A stretch of DNA of 61,667 bases from Lutibacter sp. (GCA_002733665.1 NVWM01000008.1:43979-105645); one strand, 5' to 3'. Positions 1 through 8,771 are shown, counted from the first letter of the stretch. The notes: a model not told the origin generated them from the sequence alone. A program made the numbers and translations.

Positions 1-49
1 AACACGTTGTAAGCAATTTGGAAACGAAGAAACTTTCAGAATAACATTT

Positions 50-535
50 ATGAAAAAAGAATATAAAATAATCCAATTCGAAACTAAACCAATTGCTGTA
101 AGAGGAAAAATGGAATCATTTATGCCTAATAGCAAAGAGTGGAATAAGTTGAATAGGATTTGTAAAACCTACGTTGAAACTAAAAATCTACCTGGAGATA
201 TAAAGATAGATATTGACGAAAACATTTTTTTAAAAGAACTTAACGAACCGAAAATAATGCGGAATTGTGGTCTAAATACTTTAAATGTAAGACTGAAAGG
301 AAAAGAATTTATTGAAACCGAAATTGTAAAACCTGCTGGAAGAAAAGTTGGAAAAAAAATATATCCCGAAATTATTAAAGTTTCAAAAAAGTATATATTG
401 ATTGAATCGAAAAAAATTGAGAATCGAAATTTTTTGAAAATAGCGAAATTTAAAAGACTTTCGGCTCTTGAAAATGAAAAATCAGTTCAATTTTATGATA
501 TAGAATTTGAAGACTCTGAATTGAAAATTATATAA
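50..535 (+). CDS. Hypothetical protein, cassette 1
   Basis: 161-residue protein, very rich in Lys, Glu and Ile, with no signal peptide, membrane segment or motif I recognise. It is the only gene of the first visible cassette, whose left end GTTGTAAGCA (6-15) is mirrored by TGCTTACAAC (550-559). The ATG at 50 is the first in frame after the cassette boundary. The protein looks soluble and cytoplasmic. Small orphan proteins of this kind are typical cassette cargo, and no function can be given. Confidence 0.75.
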   Translation: MKKEYKIIQFETKPIAVRGKMESFMPNSKEWNKLNRICKTYVETKNLPGDIKIDIDENIFLKELNEPKIMRNCGLNTLNVRLKGKEFIETEIVKPAGRKVGKKIYPEIIKVSKKYILIESKKIENRNFLKIAKFKRLSALENEKSVQFYDIEFEDSELKII

Positions 536-556
536 TGAAAAATAAAAACTGCTTAC

Positions 557-683
557 AACACCGTGTATAATTAATTGCTTTGGCAAGTGCTTATTTGGAA
601 AATTCCTTCGGAATTTTCTCGGGTTCGTATTTGTTTACTAAATTAGTTGCTTAACCACGCAACTAACCATACACAAACACGTT
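557..683. repeat. attC-like cassette recombination site 1 (type B, 127 bp)
   Basis: Imperfect palindrome starting AACACCGTGTATAATTA and ending TAACCATACACAAACACGTT. The arms GTGTATRRTTARTTGC pair. The right strand has a longer spacer (GTGTTT against ACC) between the core and the stem, an attC-like asymmetry. It separates cassettes 1 and 2. The same type recurs at 10951 and, decayed, at 16840, 18007, 19406, 21048 and 21658. Confidence 0.8.
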
Positions 684-712
684 GTGCTTAATGCCAGAAT
701 GAACCCTAAAAT

Positions 713-1729
713 ATGGAAATAGAGAAACAAATTACAATTTTTTATTCTTGGCAATCTGACTTACCAAAACAAACAAATCTAAATGCTATAAGACAGTCTA
801 TTAGAAGTGCTACAAATTCTGTTGAAGACCAAATAGATGACGTTGTTTTTAAATTAGATGAAGCAACAAGAAATGTTCCAGGAAGTCCGAATATACCTAT
901 GACAATATTTGAAAAAATTACAAAATCTGATATATTCATATGTGACTTAACAACAATTAATACTGATGCAACTGATATACAAAGAAAAACACCAAACCCT
1001 AATGTTTTAATAGAACTCGGTTTTGCTATTTCTCAACTTGGTTGGCATAGAATAATTATGTTATTTAATACAACATTTGGAGAGTTTAGTGATTTGCCTT
1101 TTGATATTGATAGACATAGAGCAAGTCAATATAAAATATGTGATAAAAATGACAAAAATGGAAAAGGTGGATTAACATCTTTATTGAAAATTGCAATAGC
1201 AAGTATTGTTTCTGAAAACCCATTAAAGCCATCTGAAAATAATGAATTAACGCCTAAAGAAAAAAAACGAAATAGAGATTTAAAAAACATTAAATTAATA
1301 TTAACCGCTTTTCATAGTAAAACGTTTGATACTTTTTTGGAAGAAATGCCCGCGATTATCATTAATGAAATATTTTATTATAAAGACCTCTTTATTGAAA
1401 TTTATGATAGTAGCGAATTTCATATTTATGATAAAAAAACAAAAACGATATTAGATAATATTAAAAAATATTGGAATAAATCTCTTTCTTTTTATCAACA
1501 TTATGACAAGCAACATAATGGAAATGATTATAAATTTTACACGCCAATGGATGTGTTTGAAAGTGAGAAATCACAGACAGATTTTTATGTAATTTTGGAT
1601 ACTGTTAGACTTTTAAGAAAAGAATATGAAAAACTATTGGAATATCTACGAAAAGAATATCTTGAAATCGACCTTAAAAATGAAAGCGATATTGCATATG
1701 AAAAATATATTATAGAAACAAAACACTAA
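713..1729 (+). CDS. TIR-like (CAP12/PycTIR-type) nucleotide-binding protein
   Basis: 338 residues. The N-terminal ~150 residues resemble the TIR-like domain of predicted nucleotide-binding proteins: an initial FYSWQSD strand, GSPNI, then SDIFICDLT and the NPNVLIELGFA helix. In characterised relatives this fold degrades NAD+ when an anti-phage signalling system fires. The C-terminal ~180 residues are charged, helical and unrecognised, perhaps a sensor. It is the only gene of cassette 2. Its TAA stop lies inside the cassette-terminal inverted repeat TAAGCACAAC (1727-1736). An abortive-infection defence role is inferred from the domain. Activity and trigger are not visible in the sequence. Confidence 0.7.
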   Translation: MEIEKQITIFYSWQSDLPKQTNLNAIRQSIRSATNSVEDQIDDVVFKLDEATRNVPGSPNIPMTIFEKITKSDIFICDLTTINTDATDIQRKTPNPNVLIELGFAISQLGWHRIIMLFNTTFGEFSDLPFDIDRHRASQYKICDKNDKNGKGGLTSLLKIAIASIVSENPLKPSENNELTPKEKKRNRDLKNIKLILTAFHSKTFDTFLEEMPAIIINEIFYYKDLFIEIYDSSEFHIYDKKTKTILDNIKKYWNKSLSFYQHYDKQHNGNDYKFYTPMDVFESEKSQTDFYVILDTVRLLRKEYEKLLEYLRKEYLEIDLKNESDIAYEKYIIETKH

Positions 1730-1733
1730 GCAC

Positions 1734-1916
1734 AACAATGGCTATAGTTAATACGGGGTTTGATGCTTAATCCAAAGTGAAGTGCATTTTACAAAGTCCG
1801 CAAAATTTACAATTTTGCGTGTCTATTAAAAATAAAGAAAAAATTAAAAATTTGGCTAAGTGCTTAATCGAAAGTTCAGTCCTTCGAAATCCCGTACTAA
1901 CCATAGCCGAGACGTT
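1734..1916. repeat. attC-like site 2 (type A, 183 bp)
   Basis: Starts AACAATGGCTATAGTTAATACGGG and ends CCCGTACTAACCATAGCCGAGACGTT, with arms that pair. Nearly identical in sequence and identical in length to 8772-8954. It follows cassette 2, whose ends are GTTGTGCTTA (681-690) and TAAGCACAAC (1727-1736). Confidence 0.85.
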
Positions 1917-2029
1917 ACCTGCAAGCAAAAAAAACAACATTCTGCAAAAAGTATTCAATCTTCTGCAATTTGTTTAAACTTTACATAAGTTCATTGTCGA
2001 AATTTGTACCATAATAAAAAGAGAAAATT

Positions 2030-2896
2030 ATGTCAACAAATAAAAACTTACCAGTAGTATTAATAACAGGTTGCTCTTCTGGACACGGAGAAGCATTAGC
2101 AAAATTATTTATAAAAAATGGCTATCCAACTTATGCCTCTGCTAGAAAATTAGAATCTATTGAAGAATTGAAAAAATTAGGTTGTGAAACATTACAAATT
2201 GATGTAACCGATTATGATACCATTCATAAAGCAGTAGAAACAATTGAAAAAACACACGACTCTGTAGGTATATTGGTTAATAATGCTGCCATTGGTATTA
2301 TGACTCCAATGGAAACAATTCCTATGGAAGAAGTAAAAAAACAATACGAAACCAATGTTTTTGGTTTATTAGCAATGACACAAGCCGTTTTACCTAAAAT
2401 GCGAAAAGCAGGAAAAGGAAGAATTGTAAATATTGGCTCAAGTGGTGGTGAATTTACAACTCCAGGCGGAGGAATTTATCAAGCAACTAAATATGCGCTT
2501 ACTTCAATGAATGATGCTATGAGAGCAGAATTAGAGCCTTTTGGTATTTATGTTTCTATGATACAGCCAGGTGCTATCGCTTCCAAATTTGCTCAAAACG
2601 GAGCAGTTTTAGGATATAAAGAAAAAGGGCCTTACCAAGAATTGATGTTAGGAATTAATAAAATTACAAGTGCTGCTGTAAAAAAAGGCGCTCCTGGTAC
2701 TTGGACTCCTGAACAAGTTGCAAAAGTTAGTTTTAAGGCAGCAACTAAAAGAAAACCTAGAGCACGATATAGACCTGGCTTTGTAGCAAAAGCATTAATT
2801 TACACAAGACTATGGCTACCTTACAGAATGTGGGATAAAATGTTTATGAATATGATGCTTAAACAAGGAAAAAAAATAAAACAAAATCAAGGTTAA
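2030..2896 (+). CDS. Short-chain dehydrogenase/reductase (SDR)
   Basis: 288-residue classical SDR. It has the nucleotide-binding motif TGCSSGHG near residue 15, NNAAIG (the NNAG equivalent), the catalytic Ser in NIGSSGGEF, and the catalytic pair in YQATKYAL (YxxxK). NAD(P)-dependent oxidation or reduction of a small alcohol or ketone is expected, but the substrate cannot be read. It is the first gene of a three-gene operon inside cassette 3. Its stop overlaps the next ATG by one base (TAATG), so translation is probably coupled. The AraC-type gene at the end of the operon is the likely regulator. Confidence 0.85.
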   Translation: MSTNKNLPVVLITGCSSGHGEALAKLFIKNGYPTYASARKLESIEELKKLGCETLQIDVTDYDTIHKAVETIEKTHDSVGILVNNAAIGIMTPMETIPMEEVKKQYETNVFGLLAMTQAVLPKMRKAGKGRIVNIGSSGGEFTTPGGGIYQATKYALTSMNDAMRAELEPFGIYVSMIQPGAIASKFAQNGAVLGYKEKGPYQELMLGINKITSAAVKKGAPGTWTPEQVAKVSFKAATKRKPRARYRPGFVAKALIYTRLWLPYRMWDKMFMNMMLKQGKKIKQNQG

Positions 2897-3396
2897 TGGA
2901 TTTTTATCAGCACACACAAAATTGGTATAATGGAGAATTATTTGAAGGAAAAATAATCCTCTTTTCAGGTATAATTATAACTGTTGTTTCCTTAGTAATT
3001 TGGAAATATGGCACTACACCTAATGCAAAAACCTTATTTATTCCTTTGTTATCGGTTGGCTTATTGTTTGCGATTGGAATAAGTTCTATGATGATAAGTT
3101 ACCCTAAAAGGATGACAGAATCTGAACTCGATTTTAAACAAGATTCGACTGAATTTTTATTATCCGAAAAAAAACGAGTTGAAGATTTTCAGGTTCTGTA
3201 TAAATATTCTGTAGGCTTTGCAGCAGTTAGTTTTGTTTTAACAATTATTGCATTTGGTTTTATGGAAAACAGAATATTTCAATCCATCTGTATAGCATTA
3301 ATGTTAATATCTGTTTCTTTAATAATTATTGACCATTTTTCTAAAGAAAGAGCCAAAATGTATTACATTGAAATTCAGAAACAGTTAGAAATCTAA
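2896..3396 (+). CDS. Small integral membrane protein
   Basis: 166 residues with four predicted transmembrane helices (roughly residues 18-37, 48-68, 103-122 and 127-146). Charged segments after helices 2 and 4 probably face the cytoplasm. No family recognised. It sits between the SDR (1-bp overlap) and the AraC-type regulator (stop codon immediately followed by ATG), so the three are co-expressed. It could be an accessory or transport partner of the SDR, which is inference from position only. Confidence 0.7.
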   Translation: MDFYQHTQNWYNGELFEGKIILFSGIIITVVSLVIWKYGTTPNAKTLFIPLLSVGLLFAIGISSMMISYPKRMTESELDFKQDSTEFLLSEKKRVEDFQVLYKYSVGFAAVSFVLTIIAFGFMENRIFQSICIALMLISVSLIIIDHFSKERAKMYYIEIQKQLEI

Positions 3397-4299
3397 ATGA
3401 GCGAAATTATTCAAATAAAAACCATTAGCGAAATACACCGCTTTCTGAACGTAGAAAAACCTTTACACCCATTAATATCGGTTTGTAAGCACAATCCTTA
3501 TATGAATCTGGAAACTACGAATATAAAGGTGTCTTTTGATTTCTATATCATTTCTTTAAAATCAGATATTAAAGGAAGTATAAATTATGGTAGAAATACT
3601 TATGATTTCGAAGAAGGAACAATGTTGTTTTCTGCTCCGGGACAAGTTTTTAATATAACAGGCGAACCCATAATTGACATAAAAGGTTGGACGCTTTTTA
3701 TTCATCCAGAATTATTGTCAAAATCTAATCTTCATCAAGCCATACAGCAATACAATTTCTTCTCGTATGATGCGAATGAAGCCTTGCATATTTCGGATAA
3801 AGAAAAAGTAGTTTTAACCGAATTTGTGAGTAATATAAAAAATGAAATCTCTCAAAATTTAGACCGTCACAGCCAAGATTTAATTATTTATAATATAGGA
3901 TCCATATTAAAATATAGCGAACGATTTTACGACAGACAATTTTTAACTCGTACCAACAAAAACAAAGATTTTATTAGTCAGTTTGAATGGTATCTAAAAA
4001 ATTATTTCAATTCAGAAAAAATAGCAACAAACGGAATGCCTACAACAGAGCAATGCGGAAAAGCATTGAATATGTCTGGGCATTATTTAAGTGATTTATT
4101 AAAACTAGAAACGGGTAAAACAATTAAAGAACATATCCATTTAAGACTTATAGATAAAGCAAAATATAAATTACTAAACTCTACTATTTCTGTAAAGTCA
4201 TTAGCCTACGATTTAGGATTTGAATATCCTCAATACTTTAGTAGACTATTTAAAAACAAAACAGGAATGAGTCCGAGTGAATATCGTAACTTGAATTAA
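3397..4299 (+). CDS. AraC-family transcriptional regulator
   Basis: 300 residues. The N-terminal half resembles a cupin-like effector domain (strand-rich, FSAPGQVFNITG near residue 80). The C-terminal ~100 residues form the double helix-turn-helix of AraC/XylS proteins, including the signature GFEYPQYFSRLFKNKTGMSP. It starts directly after the stop of the membrane protein and is the last gene of cassette 3, probably regulating its own operon. The cassette ends just downstream at GCAGGTAAC (4305-4313), mirroring GTTACCTGC (1914-1922). Confidence 0.88.
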   Translation: MSEIIQIKTISEIHRFLNVEKPLHPLISVCKHNPYMNLETTNIKVSFDFYIISLKSDIKGSINYGRNTYDFEEGTMLFSAPGQVFNITGEPIIDIKGWTLFIHPELLSKSNLHQAIQQYNFFSYDANEALHISDKEKVVLTEFVSNIKNEISQNLDRHSQDLIIYNIGSILKYSERFYDRQFLTRTNKNKDFISQFEWYLKNYFNSEKIATNGMPTTEQCGKALNMSGHYLSDLLKLETGKTIKEHIHLRLIDKAKYKLLNSTISVKSLAYDLGFEYPQYFSRLFKNKTGMSPSEYRNLN

Positions 4300-4310
4300 A
4301 GCCAGCAGGT

Positions 4311-4434
4311 AACACTGTATAAAAATAATAGCGGTTTTAGTGCTAAATTCAAAGACAGTATCTTTGTACAAAGTTCAGTAATAAATTGAAAGGTTCGTGC
4401 CTTGAAATCCGCTACTATTCTTATACTTAACGTT
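4311..4434. repeat. attC-like site 3 (type C, 124 bp)
   Basis: Starts AACACTGTATAAAAATAATAGCGG and ends CCGCTACTATTCTTATACTTAACGTT, with pairing arms. Same length and near-identical sequence as 14371-14494. Internally it carries TATCTTTG, which matches the Bacteroidota -7 box, so the site may also contribute a promoter to the cassette downstream. Confidence 0.82.
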
Positions 4435-4474
4435 GTGTGCAATTAGACCGAACGAAATTACCTACTATTGGGTA

Positions 4475-4505
4475 TTGACATTAATATTCGCTTCAACTAA
4501 TTTTG
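4475..4505 (+). promoter_or_regulatory. Bacteroidota-type promoter of cassette 4
   Basis: TTG at 4475-4477 and TAATTTTG at 4498-4505 with a 20-bp spacer match the -33/-7 consensus (TTG, TAnnTTTG). It lies between the cassette boundary and the first gene at 4523, so this cassette carries its own promoter, unlike most classical integron cassettes. Confidence 0.65.
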
Positions 4506-4522
4506 CAGTAAATAAAGAAATT

Positions 4523-4924
4523 ATGAAACTAAAATTAACACTATCAATTTTAACATTGCTTTTTACATTGAGTACATATAGTCAAGAAAAACCTGATTTG
4601 TATTATGTTATGACTGTACCTGCATTTGATTTATCTTATCAAGAAAAAGGTAAATTGTTTTTGGCGAAAATTTTTACTTGCAAAGGTTATCAAATCGATA
4701 ATTATAAACAGAAAGTTATTTGGATGAAAGAATTTAAAATTCATTTACTAAAACGATATGATGTTTGGAAAAAGTATTCAGACCCTTTGACTCAAGCAAA
4801 TTGGAATTGTTCTTCTTTTTCATCAAAAAATGAAGCCGAAAAATATATGAAAGAACAAGTAGGTTTCGGGCAGGAATTAGGTGATGTTATATACACAGAT
4901 TTTAAAATTACCAATTGCGAGTAA
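4523..4924 (+). CDS. Small secreted protein, SEAEK-type paralogue 1
   Basis: 133 residues from the ATG at 4523. The longer frame from 4433 would start inside the cassette boundary, and only the 4523 start gives a signal peptide (residues 1-21, ending STYSQE). The mature protein has a conserved-looking tail, SSKNEAEKYMKE followed by FKITNC, shared in outline with the next gene (ASKSEAEKRR, then FKYYC). It is the first gene of the six-gene cassette 4, all of whose products look exported. Function unknown. Confidence 0.7.
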   Translation: MKLKLTLSILTLLFTLSTYSQEKPDLYYVMTVPAFDLSYQEKGKLFLAKIFTCKGYQIDNYKQKVIWMKEFKIHLLKRYDVWKKYSDPLTQANWNCSSFSSKNEAEKYMKEQVGFGQELGDVIYTDFKITNCE

Positions 4925-4973
4925 CAGCAAAAAATTACTTAACAAAAGGAATAGATTAACTAAAATATAAATT

Positions 4974-5360
4974 ATGAAAACAATTAAATTACTTTTATTA
5001 TTTACATTAATAATAGCATCAATCTCTAATATAAATGCACAAAATGAAAAGCGGACTTATTTCTTTACAATGTCTACTGCTTTTATTGATGGAGAAGGTA
5101 AAAAAGCAATTATAACAACTGTACAAAGTACAACTTGTTATTATGGCACAACAACATTAGACAATTCAATTACAAATCAAGTATTTGATTACCTAAAATC
5201 TGAATATAAAAATTGGCATAAATATGATAGTAAAATTGCTTTTACATTCGCATCAAAATCTGAAGCAGAAAAACGACGAATTAAATATATAGGAGAATAT
5301 AAAGATGACAATTATACAGTAACTAAAGATATTCACTTTAAATATTACTGTGACAATTAA
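4974..5360 (+). CDS. Small secreted protein, SEAEK-type paralogue 2
   Basis: 128 residues with a signal peptide (cleavage likely after NINAQ). Distantly similar to the preceding gene: same size, a C-terminal SEAEK segment and a terminal Cys-containing strand. 49 bp separate the two genes and 22 bp separate it from the next, so they form one transcription unit. No recognised domain. Confidence 0.7.
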   Translation: MKTIKLLLLFTLIIASISNINAQNEKRTYFFTMSTAFIDGEGKKAIITTVQSTTCYYGTTTLDNSITNQVFDYLKSEYKNWHKYDSKIAFTFASKSEAEKRRIKYIGEYKDDNYTVTKDIHFKYYCDN

Positions 5361-5382
5361 ACTATCAATAAAACATAATATT

Positions 5383-5853
5383 ATGAAAAAAACGCTTACA
5401 ATACTTATTATACTCCTTGGGTTTTCATGTAACTCTTTTGCTCAAGAAAAGCAAAACGATGCAACTTGGAATGAAACGATTGAGTTTTTGAAAAATCAAT
5501 TAAATGAACGTGTAGAATATGAATCAGGGAGGGAATATGCTAATTCTTTCAAAATAACTAGCACTACATTAACTACTTACTTTAAAGCCGTTATACCTAC
5601 TAAACATTCAGTGACATCAACGGAGACTATCAAACTAAATAATTTACTTGTCGTTAATGTAAATGATGAAAAATTTATAAAGGAAGTTATAGTAATAAGA
5701 ACAGTTAATAAAAGTGTTTTATCTAATACTGGACGTTTATCATATATTGCAGTTTTAAGAATTAATGATGAATTTGAAAGAAATAGAATTCTTAAAGCCT
5801 TTAAGCATCTTACTTATTTGGCTCAAGAAAAAAATGGAAAAAGTAAATTTTAA
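5383..5853 (+). CDS. Secreted NDATWEET-family paralogue 1
   Basis: 156 residues from the ATG at 5383, chosen because it opens the signal peptide MKKTLTILIILLGFSCNSFA; the frame extends upstream only through the preceding gene. The mature protein starts with NDATWNETIEFLK and ends with ILKAFKHLTYLAQEK, both repeated in the next two genes. First of three tandem paralogues whose ends are conserved and whose middles differ. No known function. Confidence 0.72.
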   Translation: MKKTLTILIILLGFSCNSFAQEKQNDATWNETIEFLKNQLNERVEYESGREYANSFKITSTTLTTYFKAVIPTKHSVTSTETIKLNNLLVVNVNDEKFIKEVIVIRTVNKSVLSNTGRLSYIAVLRINDEFERNRILKAFKHLTYLAQEKNGKSKF

Positions 5854-5863
5854 AATAAACACT

Positions 5864-6334
5864 ATGAAAAAAACGCTTACACTACTTATTATCGTTCTTG
5901 GGTTTTCATTCAATACTTTTGCACAATTAAACGATGCCACTTGGGAAGAAACGATATCATTTCTTAAAGAAAACATGCATCATCTTCAATTGAGGGGACC
6001 AAACGGTCCAGGGGGTTCCTTTACTGAGAACTCCGAAATTGATAATTACTATTTAAAGACAGTAAGAAGTTGGTTTGAAAAAGACAGCAGCAAAGATTAC
6101 ATACAGTATATACATATGAAATTAACTGACCTAAGAGCAGCCAGTTTAAATAAAGATGGCAATATTAGGCTATATGGTAAAACAAAATTAGCATATAATC
6201 ACAGACCTAACTTCGAACCTGACAATGATATGCATCTTAAATGTCGTGACAGTTTTATGAAAGATAGAATACTAAAAGCCTTTAAGCACCTTGCATATTT
6301 GGCTCAAGAAAAAAAAGGAGGAAGTAAATTTTAA
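5864..6334 (+). CDS. Secreted NDATWEET-family paralogue 2
   Basis: 156 residues from the ATG at 5864, 10 bp after the preceding gene. It has a signal peptide ending FNTFAQ, then NDATWEETISFLKEN, and a C-terminal ILKAFKHLAYLAQEKKG. The middle (residues ~45-125) is Gly/Asn-rich and differs from both neighbours. The first ~60 bases are almost identical to those of the flanking paralogues, indicating recent duplication or gene conversion. Confidence 0.72.
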   Translation: MKKTLTLLIIVLGFSFNTFAQLNDATWEETISFLKENMHHLQLRGPNGPGGSFTENSEIDNYYLKTVRSWFEKDSSKDYIQYIHMKLTDLRAASLNKDGNIRLYGKTKLAYNHRPNFEPDNDMHLKCRDSFMKDRILKAFKHLAYLAQEKKGGSKF

Positions 6335-6346
6335 AACACAGTAATT

Positions 6347-6784
6347 ATGAAAAAAACGCTTACAATACTTATTATTGCTCTTGGGTTTTCATTTAACAGT
6401 TTTACACAAACAAAACAAAATGACGCTACTTGGGAGGAAACAATTGAGTTTTTAAAAGAAAATTTACATTATGCTACTAGTTATAAGCCTTTTAAAATGA
6501 CTTATGAAATTAATTCAAAAGAACTTATAAAAACAAGCCATTTTACACAGTCCCCTAAATCTTTTGAGACTTTCAAACTTGAAAGATTATTTCTGACAAA
6601 AACTTCTGATAAATATAATTCTCTAGGTTCTCTAGGCTATACGCTAAACCTAATAAATGTTAATAAAAACGGAGGAAATATACGAATGTTTATTAAAGAT
6701 TATTCTATGTATAATAGGATAAATAAAGCCTTTATGCAATTAGCATTTTATGCAAAATTAAAAAGAGAAAAAAGTAGATTTTAA
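6347..6784 (+). CDS. Secreted NDATWEET-family paralogue 3
   Basis: 145 residues, 12 bp after paralogue 2. It has the same signal peptide, then NDATWEETIEFLKENLHY, and a diverged C-terminus (INKAFMQLAFYAKLKREKS). It is the most divergent of the three tandem copies. Secreted or periplasmic; function unknown. Confidence 0.7.
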   Translation: MKKTLTILIIALGFSFNSFTQTKQNDATWEETIEFLKENLHYATSYKPFKMTYEINSKELIKTSHFTQSPKSFETFKLERLFLTKTSDKYNSLGSLGYTLNLINVNKNGGNIRMFIKDYSMYNRINKAFMQLAFYAKLKREKSRF

Positions 6785-6795
6785 AACAAAACATT

Positions 6796-7221
6796 ATGAA
6801 AAAAATATTTTTAACTTTTATAATTTGTGCATGTTCTGTTTTATTATGTAATAGTCAAAAGAAAAAAGAAAAAGTTAAAGGGTGTGCCACTATAACTCAC
6901 AAAGTTGAACCTGTAGATTTTTGTAAAACAAGTACTGCTACTTCGGTAATTTTAACTTTAGAATTAAATTGTGAGATTAAAGATGGTGTTAACGTAAGAA
7001 TTGAATTTTTTGGGAAAAATAAAAAATGGAATCATATAAAAACAGAAACGTTAAAAACGGGTACTGGCATTATAAAATATAGAGGAACAGGATTAGAAGT
7101 AGGCACAAACCAAGCATATAGGATTTTGGTTTACCCGAAAAAAGATAATTTTTATGATTTTAAATACCCTTCGGAAAAATATGAAGAACATTCCTTTTTT
7201 GTTGAAAGAATATGTGACTAA
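6796..7221 (+). CDS. Small secreted protein, last gene of cassette 4
   Basis: 141 residues with a signal peptide (residues 1-20, ending LLCNSQ). The mature protein has four Cys residues and a strand-rich pattern (TSVILTLELNC, VRIEFFGKN, AYRILVYPK) that could be a small beta-sandwich. No family recognised. The cassette ends directly after it with TGCACACAAC (7231-7240), mirroring GTTGTGTGCA (4432-4441). Confidence 0.65.
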   Translation: MKKIFLTFIICACSVLLCNSQKKKEKVKGCATITHKVEPVDFCKTSTATSVILTLELNCEIKDGVNVRIEFFGKNKKWNHIKTETLKTGTGIIKYRGTGLEVGTNQAYRILVYPKKDNFYDFKYPSEKYEEHSFFVERICD

Positions 7222-7237
7222 AACAATAACTGCACAC

Positions 7238-7359
7238 AACAATCTGTATAGTTAATGGCTACTAATTGCTAAAACCATAAGTTAATGTGTTTTTGCAAAG
7301 TCCAATACTTGGCTGAAAAACAGTAATTTTAACACGCCACTAACCATACAGGCAACGTT
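7238..7359. repeat. attC-like site 4 (type D, 122 bp)
   Basis: Starts AACAATCTGTATAGTTAATGGC and ends CGCCACTAACCATACAGGCAACGTT. The arms CTGTATRGTTARTGGC pair. Only one copy of this type is in the window. It has the internal GCAAAGTCC motif found in other types. Confidence 0.78.
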
Positions 7360-7385
7360 AGCCATAATTAGGAAAAAGAAAGAAA

Positions 7386-8762
7386 ATGAAACCAACAACA
7401 CAAACCATTCAGGCTTGGATTAATAATCCGAACTATAAAACTCAAATGGAATCAATTTTCACGAACAGTGTTAATTTCACAGCCCACGAGACAACTATTG
7501 ATGAAGCAAAAACTGAATTTGATTACGTTGTTGAACAACTTTTGTTTCTTATTGAAAAAGGTGAATTAGATAAACTAACATTTCACAAAAGGAATGGCAT
7601 TAATAACATTTTTAATGCCCTGACAAAACAGTTAACACAACTACAACGTAACAGTTATAATCTAACAAGTATTCCAAATGTTGGTAACACAGTAATCAGT
7701 TACATTTTATCTCTTAGAGACCAAGTAGACGCTATATTATTTGCAACAAAAGGGAAAGGTGCGGCAGATTATGTGAATGAATCTAAGGAACTCATAAAAA
7801 TTAAAAAAAGATACATAAAACTTGTTAAGGATATTGAAACAGTTGAGGACAACAAGGAGAAAGTACAATTATTCAATACGGAATTATTAAAAAATATAGA
7901 AGAATTAAAAATAAAAACATCTGCTTTACAAAAGGATTCAACGATTATTACTAACCTAAATAATCAAATTCAAAAACTTTATAATCAAGTCTCATCAAAT
8001 GCAGAAGATATTGCATCAAAAAAAATAACTATTTCTTCTCTACATAAATCAGCAAAAGAATTAGAGCAAATATTTGAAAATGCTAATGCGAAAGTCAAAG
8101 AACTTAATACTTCTTCTTCAAACTCAGTAAACAACTTTATTAAAGAGAAGACTGAATTTATTGACGGAAAAGTTATTGAATTTTCTGATAAGACAGATAA
8201 TATAGTAACTAAAAACGAAACACTTCAAGAAAAAATTAATAGCCTATTGGAAGGTGCAAATGCAGGTGAATTATACAAGGCATTTAATTCAAGAAAAAAG
8301 GAAATTGAAGAATCACTTAATAAATGGCTCTTCGGTATTGTAGCAATAAATGTGTTTTTAGTGTTTTTCACTCTTTTAATAATAAATGGCTCAGAATTTC
8401 TTGGTATAAAAGAACTTAGTACTACGACAATGGACTCGGCTTTTTACCTAAAACTATTTATTTCAATTCCTTTATTGTTTTTAGATTGGTTTATTATTAG
8501 ACAATATAACCAACGAAAAGACCTTGCTGAAAAGTATGCTTTTAAATCAGTATTATCACTTTCTTTATTAGCATACAACGAAATGATGGTTGACCATAAA
8601 GACAATAAAGTATCATTAGAATTTATAAGCAGTACAGTTGAAAAAATATATCAATCTCCATTTAATGCAAAAGACCTAACTAAAAGCGAACTTGCAGTTT
8701 TAAATAAACTTGCCGAAAAAGGACTTGAAAAAATTGAAACAGTAAAGAAAATAATAGATTAA
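7386..8762 (+). CDS. Coiled-coil membrane protein, cassette 5
   Basis: 458 residues. Residues ~130-310 are predicted coiled coil, rich in Lys/Glu/Asn heptads (for example EELKIKTSALQKDS). Two transmembrane helices follow near residues 317-337 and 352-372, and a cytoplasmic tail of ~85 residues ends the protein. No signal peptide, so the long N-terminal part probably stays in the cytoplasm. It is the only gene of cassette 5 (GTTAGCCATA at 7357-7366, TATGGCTAAC at 8765-8774). The layout, cytosolic sensor-like coil plus membrane hairpin, resembles membrane-acting defence effectors. That is a structural analogy, not a family match. Confidence 0.68.
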   Translation: MKPTTQTIQAWINNPNYKTQMESIFTNSVNFTAHETTIDEAKTEFDYVVEQLLFLIEKGELDKLTFHKRNGINNIFNALTKQLTQLQRNSYNLTSIPNVGNTVISYILSLRDQVDAILFATKGKGAADYVNESKELIKIKKRYIKLVKDIETVEDNKEKVQLFNTELLKNIEELKIKTSALQKDSTIITNLNNQIQKLYNQVSSNAEDIASKKITISSLHKSAKELEQIFENANAKVKELNTSSSNSVNNFIKEKTEFIDGKVIEFSDKTDNIVTKNETLQEKINSLLEGANAGELYKAFNSRKKEIEESLNKWLFGIVAINVFLVFFTLLIINGSEFLGIKELSTTTMDSAFYLKLFISIPLLFLDWFIIRQYNQRKDLAEKYAFKSVLSLSLLAYNEMMVDHKDNKVSLEFISSTVEKIYQSPFNAKDLTKSELAVLNKLAEKGLEKIETVKKIID

Positions 8763-8771
8763 ACTATGGCT

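Noticed and set aside
1767-1977. Open frames inside attC-like site 2
   Set aside because: They are by-products of the A/T-rich palindrome, occur on both strands and have no start context or homologous counterpart in the twin site at 8772.
4433-4522. N-terminal extension of the first gene of cassette 4 (MCAIRPNEITYY...)
   Set aside because: It would start within the cassette boundary repeat; the ATG at 4523 opens a proper signal peptide and lies after the promoter.
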